Source: Oscillospiraceae bacterium
Lineage (GTDB): Bacteria > Bacillota > Clostridia > Oscillospirales > Acutalibacteraceae
Length of the DNA: 14,233 nt
NCBI GenBank assembly: GCA_902796535.1
Contig: CADBPL010000146.1
Span: 1 to 14,233 of the forward strand
Direction: 5' to 3'
Numbering within the stretch: the stretch's first letter is position 1; the number at the start of each line of letters is the position of its first letter. The translations under genes were made by a program, and so were the position numbers. Under the pieces are notes generated by a model, which saw only the letters and a list, made by a program, of their open reading frames with translations, was not told the origin of the DNA and searched no databases. Of this stretch, positions 1 through 5,500 are shown one piece after another.

Positions 1-564
1 ACCAGCGACGGGCGCAAGATGGGCAAAACCGAAAAGGGCGCCGTGTGGCTTGACCCCGAAAAGACCTCGCCATATGAATTTTATCAGTACTGGCGCAACG
101 TCGACGACGCCGACGTGATCAACTGCATGAAGATGCTCACCTTTATTCCCGTAGAGCAGATCGAAGAATATGCCAAATGGGAGGGCAGCGAGATCAACAA
201 GGCCAAGGAAATTCTGGCTTATGAGGTCACCAAGCTCATCCATGGGCAGGAGGAGGCCGACAAGGCGCAGTCCGCCGCCCGCGCGCTGTTCACCAACAAG
301 GCCGACAGCGAGCATATGCCCACCACCGTGCTTTCGGCGGAGGATTTTGTTGACGGCAAGATCAACATCATGCGCTGTATGGTCAGGGCTGGTCTTGCCA
401 AATCCAACGGCGAAGCGCGCCGCCTGATCGATCAGGGCGGCGTCAGCGTGGACGATGAAAAACTGACCACCTTCGATTACGACATCCCCGAAAGCAAGTT
501 CGACAACGGCGGCTATATCGTGATCAAAAAGGGCAAAAAGTCGTTTAACAAAATCACCAAATAA
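1..564 (+). CDS. tyrS: Tyrosine--tRNA ligase, C-terminal part (5' end outside window)
   Basis: Charges tRNA-Tyr with tyrosine in the cytoplasm. The frame is open from the first base and gives 187 codons, roughly the last 45% of a bacterial TyrS of about 410 residues. The visible piece begins at the class I KMSKS-type signature, here KMGKT at residues 6-10 of the fragment, which binds ATP. The helical anticodon-binding region follows (DPEKTSPYEFYQYW onward). The last 70 or so residues form an S4 RNA-binding domain, recognisable from the pattern MVRAGLAKSNGEARRLI and GGVSVDDEK. It ends at TAA and is followed 16 bases later by an intrinsic terminator, so it is probably the last gene of its transcript. 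Assignment is secure; only the truncation by the window edge limits it. Confidence 0.95.
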   Translation, partial: TSDGRKMGKTEKGAVWLDPEKTSPYEFYQYWRNVDDADVINCMKMLTFIPVEQIEEYAKWEGSEINKAKEILAYEVTKLIHGQEEADKAQSAARALFTNKADSEHMPTTVLSAEDFVDGKINIMRCMVRAGLAKSNGEARRLIDQGGVSVDDEKLTTFDYDIPESKFDNGGYIVIKKGKKSFNKITK

Positions 565-580
565 GCGCGAACGATTTTGG

Positions 581-611
581 AACCGGTGTGTTTTTCACGC
601 CGGTTTTTTCT
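581..611 (+). terminator. Rho-independent terminator after tyrS
   Basis: Arms AACCGGTGTG (581-590) and CACGCCGGTT (596-605) pair over 10 bp, with one G-T wobble and a 5-base T loop. A run of six T (604-609), then C and more T, follows. It lies 16 bases after the tyrS stop, the usual place for an intrinsic terminator. Confidence 0.88.
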
Positions 612-647
612 TTTTGTTTTGCTCACACTAACAGTGAGGTGACAAAA

Positions 648-2276
648 TTGAATGAAGAAATGACAGTTGATTTATCGAAACGGATCGCCATTGTGTTCAC
701 GGCGCTGCTGCTCGCCTTCGGCGTTATTCCGCTGCGGCTGATGACCATACTGCTCGGCGCATCGCAGAAAACAGCGGGCGGCACGGGCAGCGGCAAGGTG
801 ATGACGGCGGCGGAAAGCCGCGGGCTGCTGTATGACTGCAGCGGCGAGCGGCTGGTGGGCTGTGAAACGCAGCGCATTGCCGCCGTGAAGCCGTCGGCGG
901 GCGCGCTGGCCGTGCTGAAGGAACGGCTCGGCGACGAGGATTTTGCGCAGGCGAAGGCAACGCTTTCCACGGGGCAGCCGCTGATTCTGAAAACCAATAA
1001 AACGCTGCTCCACGACGATATCCTGCTGCTGGAAACGAACCGAAGGATCGAGCCGGACGGCTTGGCGTGCCACCTGATCGGATACACCGATGAGGCGGGC
1101 AACGGGGTTTGCGGGCTGGAAAAGAGTCTGGACGGGCAGTTGAACCGCTACCGGGGCGAACTCAAGGTTCGGTTTGGCTGTGACGCGTCAGGCCGCGTGC
1201 TGGCGGGCGCGGCGATCGAAACGATCAACGATCATTACGATTCGCCCGGCGGCGTTGTGCTGACGCTGAATAAGCGCTTCCAGCAGGCAACGGAAAGCGC
1301 AATGGATGTTTGCGGGCTGAAAACCGGCGCAGCCGTGATCCTTGATTGCGCCGACGGCGCGATCTGCGCGCTGGCCAGCCGCCCGCGCTACGATCCGACC
1401 AACGTGGCGGAAAGTCTTACGCTGCCGACTTCTCCTTTGTTCGACCGCTCACTGGCGGCGTATCCCGTCGGCTCGGTGTTCAAGCTTTTGATCGCAGCCG
1501 CCGCACTGGAGCAGGGGATCGACCCGGCGCAGCAGTGGCACTGCACCGGCGCAGCGGCGATCGGCGATAAAACGTTCAAATGTATCAGGGCGCACGGCTC
1601 GGTCAATATGCCGCAGGCGCTTGCCTATTCCTGCAACGGATATTTCATTCATCTGATGCAGCAGCTGGATGTGGAAGCAGTGCTCACGCTGGCGCAGTCA
1701 CTCGGTTTCGGCAGCGCGCTGGAGCTGTCGGACGGGCTGCTTTCGGCGGGCGGCACACTGCCGACGGCTCAGGCCTTGTCCTCTGCGGCGGCTAAGGCGA
1801 TCTTTTCGTTCGGGCAGGGAAGTCTGACAGCCTCTGTTTTGCAGATTGCTTCGCTTTATGCCACGGTGTTTTCGGGCGGCAATTACCGCACGCCTTACCT
1901 TATTAAGGGTGAGGTGGATGAAACCGGCGCTTTTACGCCGACGCACAGGGCACAGCCGCCGTTTAAGCTGCTCCGGCGGGAAAACGCGGCGCTGCTGTCG
2001 GATTATCTGGGCGTCGCGGTGCGGGAGGGAACCGGTCAGGCGGCGCTGGTTGCGGGCGCCGCATGCAGGGGCAAAACGGCAACGGCGCAAAGCGGCGATT
2101 TTTCTTCCGGCAGCGAACGCCTCGTTTCCTGGTTTGCGGGCGGTTTCACGCACCGGCAAAAGCAATATGCCATGGTGATCCTGTGCGATAACGGAAGCTC
2201 CGGCGCAGCCGATTGCGCCCCGGTTTTTGCCGCGGCGGTGCGCAGAATTTTTGCGCAAGTTCACGAAAACAATTGA
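648..2276 (+). CDS. Class B penicillin-binding protein (peptidoglycan D,D-transpeptidase)
   Basis: Cross-links peptidoglycan stem peptides outside the membrane. I start it at TTG 648, since GAGGTGA (636-642) lies 5 bases upstream. The in-frame ATG at 660 is 17 bases from that SD, and an earlier in-frame ATG at 588 lies inside the terminator. The product has 542 residues. One membrane anchor lies near residues 12-35. The pattern RGLLYDCSGERL marks the start of the PBP dimerisation domain. The transpeptidase motifs are S276-V-F-K279 (catalytic Ser and Lys), S328-C-N330 and K476-T-A478. The third box is usually KTG, so KTA is a variant. It resembles the PbpA/SpoVD/FtsI group but has no C-terminal PASTA domain and is shorter than SpoVD. 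Which cross-linking event it serves (elongation, division or spore cortex) cannot be read from sequence. No clear sigma-A promoter lies in the 84 bases upstream. Confidence 0.88.
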   Translation: MNEEMTVDLSKRIAIVFTALLLAFGVIPLRLMTILLGASQKTAGGTGSGKVMTAAESRGLLYDCSGERLVGCETQRIAAVKPSAGALAVLKERLGDEDFAQAKATLSTGQPLILKTNKTLLHDDILLLETNRRIEPDGLACHLIGYTDEAGNGVCGLEKSLDGQLNRYRGELKVRFGCDASGRVLAGAAIETINDHYDSPGGVVLTLNKRFQQATESAMDVCGLKTGAAVILDCADGAICALASRPRYDPTNVAESLTLPTSPLFDRSLAAYPVGSVFKLLIAAAALEQGIDPAQQWHCTGAAAIGDKTFKCIRAHGSVNMPQALAYSCNGYFIHLMQQLDVEAVLTLAQSLGFGSALELSDGLLSAGGTLPTAQALSSAAAKAIFSFGQGSLTASVLQIASLYATVFSGGNYRTPYLIKGEVDETGAFTPTHRAQPPFKLLRRENAALLSDYLGVAVREGTGQAALVAGAACRGKTATAQSGDFSSGSERLVSWFAGGFTHRQKQYAMVILCDNGSSGAADCAPVFAAAVRRIFAQVHENN

Positions 2277-2302
2277 CAGCGCGGCACGGCGGTTGCTATA
2301 AT
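2273..2302 (+). promoter_or_regulatory. Near-consensus sigma-A promoter with extended -10
   Basis: TTGACA (2273-2278) and TATAAT (2297-2302) are both perfect consensus hexamers, 18 bases apart, and the -10 is preceded by TGC, giving an extended -10. The -35 overlaps the TGA stop of the penicillin-binding protein gene. The predicted start of transcription is near 2309, giving a leader of about 120 bases before the oxidoreductase. Nothing about it looks weak, so control probably falls on a repressor or on the leader RNA. Confidence 0.88.
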
Positions 2303-2304
2303 GA

Positions 2305-2322
2305 TTTTGCTGTTCAGCAAAA
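2305..2322. promoter_or_regulatory. Operator-like palindrome at the transcription start
   Basis: TTTTGCTG (2305-2312) and CAGCAAAA (2315-2322) are exact inverted repeats separated by two bases. The palindrome begins 2 bases after the -10 hexamer and covers the predicted +1. This is a classical place for repressor binding. It is not an intrinsic terminator, because no T run follows on either strand. The cognate regulator is not in the window. Confidence 0.5.
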
Positions 2323-2351
2323 AATGAAAAAAGCAGAAGCTTGAAAACCGG

Positions 2352-2428
2352 AAAGGAGGCGCGATTCGGGTATCAACCAGAGCTTTTTCTCTCGGTTTGT
2401 GCAAAATCCGAATCGCTTTGCGATTGTT
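2352..2428 (+). promoter_or_regulatory. Structured 5' leader with SD separated from start by a long hairpin
   Basis: A strong SD (AAAGGAGG, 2352-2359) lies 69 bases before the ATG at 2429, too far for ordinary use. One base after it a hairpin begins. GCGATTCGG (2361-2369) pairs perfectly with CCGAATCGC (2408-2416) and extends by a G-U and a U-A pair. An inner stem pairs AACCAGAG (2375-2382) with CTCT-C-GGTT (2389-2397), with one bulged C. Folding would leave only 13 unpaired bases between SD and ATG. AATCGC (2411-2416) can instead pair with GCGATT (2420-2425) in a small hairpin just before the start. No known riboswitch class is recognised. Confidence 0.55.
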
Positions 2429-3376
2429 ATGATGGTAAACGTAGCTTTGATCGGCACCTGGCACGTTCATTTTTCGGGTTATGCCAATGCAGTTGCCGCG
2501 AACCCGAACTGTAAAATAACGGTTTTGTGGGATCCGGATGAAGCGGCGGGACGAAAAGCCGCCGAAAAATATGCCTGCGATTATGAGCCGGATTATGAAA
2601 AAGTGCTGGCCCGTGCAGACGTTGACGCCGTGATGGTTTGTTCCTCGACGGATCAGCACAAGGCGCTGATCACCAGGGCGGCGCAGGCCGGCAAACACAT
2701 TTTCACCGAAAAGGTGCTTTGCTTCACCAAAAAAGACGCGCTGGAAGTGGCGGACGCCGTGAAGAAAAGCGGTGTGAAATTCTGCATCTCATACCCCTGG
2801 CGCAGCCGAAGCGATTTTTTGTGGATCAAATCCGCGCTGGATGAAAAGCTGATCGGCGAGGTGAACTACCTGCGCATGCGCAACGCCCACAACGGCACGG
2901 TCGCCGGCTGGCTGCCGCAAACGTTTTACGACCCCAAAACCTGCGGCGGCGGCGCAATGATGGATCTGGGCGCGCATTCGATGTATTTTATTCACTGGCT
3001 GATGGGCGACCCGGTCAGCTGCGCGTCGGCGTTCACCAATGTGCGCGTCAGCAGCGTGGAAGACAACGCCGTGTCAGTTTTCACCTACCCCAATGGCGCC
3101 ATTGCCGTGAGCGAGACGGCCTTTGTTGCGCAGAATAACCCCTTTGAACTGGAGATCGTCGGCGATAAGGGCACCATTCTGGCAGGCGGCGTGTTTGACC
3201 GGCTGTGCTATAACGTCGGCGACGGCTGGGTGTTCCCGAACCTGCCCAAGCGTCTGCCCGAGCCGATCGATATGTGGATGGACGCCCTGGTCAGCGGCGG
3301 CGATATTCCCTACACCATCGATGACGCCGTTGCGCTGTCTTATATGATGGAGCTTGCCTACGGCAACAGAATATAA
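2429..3376 (+). CDS. Gfo/Idh/MocA family NAD(P)-dependent oxidoreductase
   Basis: Probable NAD(P)-dependent dehydrogenase acting on a sugar, inositol or related polyol; the substrate cannot be told. The start is ATG 2429 (or the adjacent ATG 2432), since the family begins right at the first beta strand, here VNVALIG. The product has 315 residues, close to the family norm. An N-terminal Rossmann domain spans roughly residues 1-120, with the acidic D36 after strand two and E94-K95 in the position of the conserved EKP motif. The C-terminal alpha/beta domain carries GGGAMMDLGAH (173-183), whose D and H lie by the active site. The usual GxGxxG nucleotide loop is replaced by GTWHVH (9-14), so cofactor binding may differ from the textbook form. 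It forms a single-gene unit with its own promoter, structured leader and terminator. Confidence 0.88.
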   Translation: MMVNVALIGTWHVHFSGYANAVAANPNCKITVLWDPDEAAGRKAAEKYACDYEPDYEKVLARADVDAVMVCSSTDQHKALITRAAQAGKHIFTEKVLCFTKKDALEVADAVKKSGVKFCISYPWRSRSDFLWIKSALDEKLIGEVNYLRMRNAHNGTVAGWLPQTFYDPKTCGGGAMMDLGAHSMYFIHWLMGDPVSCASAFTNVRVSSVEDNAVSVFTYPNGAIAVSETAFVAQNNPFELEIVGDKGTILAGGVFDRLCYNVGDGWVFPNLPKRLPEPIDMWMDALVSGGDIPYTIDDAVALSYMMELAYGNRI

Positions 3377-3458
3377 GGCAATATATCGCTCTTTCCAGCT
3401 TTTTTGAAACACATTATACTGAGGTCACGATCTATTAAACCACCCACTCATGATCTGC

Positions 3459-3487
3459 CGCCGCCGGATTTTCCGGCGGCGTTTTTT
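3459..3487 (+). terminator. Rho-independent terminator after the oxidoreductase
   Basis: CGCCGCCGG (3459-3467) and CCGGCGGCG (3473-3481) form a perfect 9-bp GC-rich stem with the loop ATTTT, followed by six T (3482-3487). It lies 82 bases past the oxidoreductase stop and upstream of the sigK promoter, so it insulates sigK from readthrough. Confidence 0.93.
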
Positions 3488-3541
3488 GTTCAGGCAGCCC
3501 CGTGCCCTTTGCAGCGCACGCCTTGTCTGATCCTTATTCCT

Positions 3542-3571
3542 TCATATTCCCGGGAAAACCGCGCATACACT
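3542..3571 (+). promoter_or_regulatory. Putative sigma-E (mother-cell) promoter of sigK
   Basis: TCATATT (3542-3548) fits the B. subtilis sigma-E -35 consensus KMATATT at every position. CATACACT (3564-3571) fits the -10 consensus CATACANT at every position. The spacer is 15 bases, within the known 14-15. Transcription would begin near 3578, about 20 bases before the sigK ATG. In B. subtilis sigK is transcribed in the mother cell by sigma-E with SpoIIID, then by sigma-K itself, so the site is where it should be. Confidence 0.8.
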
Positions 3572-3598
3572 GTAGCAACGAAGGAATGGGGTGGCGTT

Positions 3599-4282
3599 AT
3601 GTTAACAGAATTGCTCAATACCGTGCTTTCCAACTTGCTCTATTTTACGCTGCATTTGCAGTCTGCCGGTTCGTTTCCGAAGCCGTTGAGTGCGAAGGAG
3701 GAGCGGGAGTGCTTTGAAAAAATGAAAGCGGGCGACAGCGAGGCGAGAAAGCGGCTGGTCGAACACAATCTGCGCCTTGTGGCGCACATCATCAAAAAGT
3801 ATTATGCGCAGTCCGGCGAAGCGGACGATCTGATCTCCATTGGCACCATCGGGCTGATCAAGGCGGTCAATTCGTTCGATTACAGCAAGGGCACGCGGCT
3901 GGCGACCTACGCGTCGCGCTGCATCGAAAATGAGATTTTGATGTATTTTCGCGCCCAGCGTAAAACGGCGCAGGATATTTCCATGAACGAGCCGATTGAT
4001 TCCGATTCTCAGGGCAATCCGCTCACGCTCAGCGACGTGATCTTTGAAGAGGAGGATATTGCCGAAAAAATCGACGATTCTCTGCGCGCCAAATCGCTCT
4101 ACACGCTCATTGAACAGATGGAGGATGAACGGGAAAGGAACATCATCATTCTGCGCTACGGGTTATATAACAGAAAACCGCTGACGCAACAGCAGGTTGC
4201 GCAGCGGCTCGGTATTTCGCGGTCGTATGTATCCAGAATTGAAAAAAGGGTGTTGGAACGGCTTCGGACGCAGTTGGAATGA
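3599..4282 (+). CDS. sigK: RNA polymerase sporulation sigma factor, pro-sigma-K
   Basis: Late mother-cell sigma factor that directs coat and mother-cell lysis genes. The start is ATG 3599, with GGGGTGG (3588-3594) 4 bases upstream and the more distant AAGGA at 3581. It has 227 residues, against about 240 in B. subtilis. Residues 1-20 or so form a hydrophobic pro-sequence of the kind removed by SpoIVFB, then FPKPLS as in the family. Sigma region 2 covers about 55-120, with EHNLRLVAHI and DLISIGTIGLIKA very close to known SigK. Region 4 contains the helix-turn-helix LTQQQVAQRLGISRSYVSRI (195-214). The reading frame is uninterrupted, so no skin-type element splits it here. It has its own sigma-E-type promoter and is isolated by a terminator upstream. 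It ends exactly where the convergent U32 gene ends. Confidence 0.94.
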   Translation: MLTELLNTVLSNLLYFTLHLQSAGSFPKPLSAKEERECFEKMKAGDSEARKRLVEHNLRLVAHIIKKYYAQSGEADDLISIGTIGLIKAVNSFDYSKGTRLATYASRCIENEILMYFRAQRKTAQDISMNEPIDSDSQGNPLTLSDVIFEEEDIAEKIDDSLRAKSLYTLIEQMEDERERNIIILRYGLYNRKPLTQQQVAQRLGISRSYVSRIEKRVLERLRTQLE

Positions 4283-5500
4283 TCAGCATGCCATGCGCAC
4301 AAGCGAGCCGTGGGGCACGCAGCCGTCAAAGGCAATGCTGAACGGCATCATCGGGTGCGGTACACAGTCGATTTTCTCGTCGGCGTCGTTTTTCATATCT
4401 GCTGCAGTCAGGCGGATCGGCTCCCGGCCCGGAGAAAGAATTTCAATTTCATCGTTTTCAAAAAAGCGGTTTCGCTGCGTCAACCACAGTCGGCCGTTTT
4501 CGCAGCGTTCCACCATGGCGACGACGCGCCAGTCGCGCTTGTAGCCGCCGGCGGTGAAGATGTGCGCATCCTCTTTTGGATCGCCGAAGAAAAACCCGGT
4601 GCAGTAGCCGCGGTTGCTCATCTTGTTCATTTCTTCCAGAATCCACGGCTGCGGCCGGTAATCGTCGGCCGGGTTCTTGAAATAGCCGTCGAGCGCAGCG
4701 CGGTAGGCGTTGGTGGCAACGGCGGTGTAGTAGGCGGACTTGGCGCGCCCCTCGATTTTGAACGAGGTGATCCCGGCGTTCACAAGCTCCGGTATGTGCT
4801 CGATCAGGCACATGTCGTTGGAATTCATAATGTACGTGCCCTCGTCCTCAAAAACCGGAAAGTATTCGCCGGGGCGCGTCTGCTCCATGAGGGCATACTG
4901 CCAGCGGCAGGGCTGCGCGCAGTCGCCGTGGTTGGAATCGCGCCCCGTCAGATAATTGGAGAGCAGGCAGCGTCCGGAAAAGGAAACGCACATGGCGCCG
5001 TGCACAAAGCATTCGATTTCCAGCCCGGCCGGAACCTTTGCGCGGACAGCAGCGATTTCATCGAGCGAAAGCTCGCGTGCGAGCACAACACGCTTCGCGC
5101 CCATTTCATAAAGCGTGTTGGCGGCTTCGTAGTTGGTCACGCCCATCTGGGTGGAAATGTGGATATCGATCTGCGGCGCGTAACGCCTGGCGAGCGTGAA
5201 CAGCCCCAAATCGGAAATAATGAACGCATCCACACCGGCGTCGCTCGCCGTGCGGAAATAGGCTTCAATGCCGTCCAGATCGCGGTTGTGCGCCAGAACG
5301 TTGGCTGTCAGATAGACTTTTACGCCCTTTTGGTGACAAAAGCCGACGGCCTGCGCCAGTGCGTCCGCGTCAAAGTTTTGCGGCGCGGAGCGCATACCAA
5401 GCCGCGTTGCGCCAAGATAAACGGCGTCGGCGCCGTAGCGTACAGCGGCGTTCAAACGCTCCATGTCGCCCGCGGGGGCGAGTAATTCAGGTCTGATCAT
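4283..5500 (-). CDS. U32 family peptidase-like protein, probable tRNA hydroxylation protein (TrhP type)
   Basis: The U32 family was named for collagenase-like peptidases, but its YegQ/TrhP branch is required for prephenate-dependent 5-hydroxylation of tRNA wobble uridine. The protein has 405 residues, a usual length. The family signature is complete: E163-C-F165, then HGAMC (167-171) and SGRC (175-178) ending in S181. Cysteines C171, C178, C194 and C198 fit the iron-sulfur ligands of this family. The N-terminal part (LLAPAGDMERL, GADAVYLG) is the TIM-barrel-like beginning. The start ATG overlaps the mltG stop as ATGA, which implies translational coupling. In B. subtilis mltG (yrrL) also lies by the TrhP genes yrrN and yrrO, which supports the tRNA role. 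A protease role is not excluded by sequence. It is the last gene of the tmk run, and its stop abuts that of sigK. Confidence 0.87.
   Translation of the reverse strand: MIRPELLAPAGDMERLNAAVRYGADAVYLGATRLGMRSAPQNFDADALAQAVGFCHQKGVKVYLTANVLAHNRDLDGIEAYFRTASDAGVDAFIISDLGLFTLARRYAPQIDIHISTQMGVTNYEAANTLYEMGAKRVVLARELSLDEIAAVRAKVPAGLEIECFVHGAMCVSFSGRCLLSNYLTGRDSNHGDCAQPCRWQYALMEQTRPGEYFPVFEDEGTYIMNSNDMCLIEHIPELVNAGITSFKIEGRAKSAYYTAVATNAYRAALDGYFKNPADDYRPQPWILEEMNKMSNRGYCTGFFFGDPKEDAHIFTAGGYKRDWRVVAMVERCENGRLWLTQRNRFFENDEIEILSPGREPIRLTAADMKNDADEKIDCVPHPMMPFSIAFDGCVPHGSLVRMAC

Noticed and set aside
622..638. CTCAC/GTGAG inverted repeat over the PBP SD
   Set aside because: The stem is only 5 bp and may be chance; I could not support a regulatory role.
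588..647. An upstream ATG that would extend the PBP by 20 residues
   Set aside because: It lies within the tyrS terminator and has no SD, whereas TTG 648 has GAGGTGA at 5 bases.
2324..2344. Six-codon frame (MKKAEA) in the oxidoreductase leader
   Set aside because: No SD precedes it, and it shows no run of one amino acid or other attenuator feature.
2364..2432. A 22-codon leader frame from ATT after AAAGGAGG, whose TGA overlaps the oxidoreductase ATG
   Set aside because: It would need a very rare ATT start. It is kept only as an alternative explanation for the distant SD.
3404..3598. Upstream extension of the sigK frame
   Set aside because: It would start before the terminator at 3459-3487 and the sigma-E promoter, and adds residues not found in SigK proteins.
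4310..5485. Long plus-strand open frame (391 codons) opposite the U32 gene
   Set aside because: It mirrors a well-recognised family on the other strand, is low-complexity Gly/Val/Arg-rich, and has no credible SD. In GC-rich genes such frames are common.
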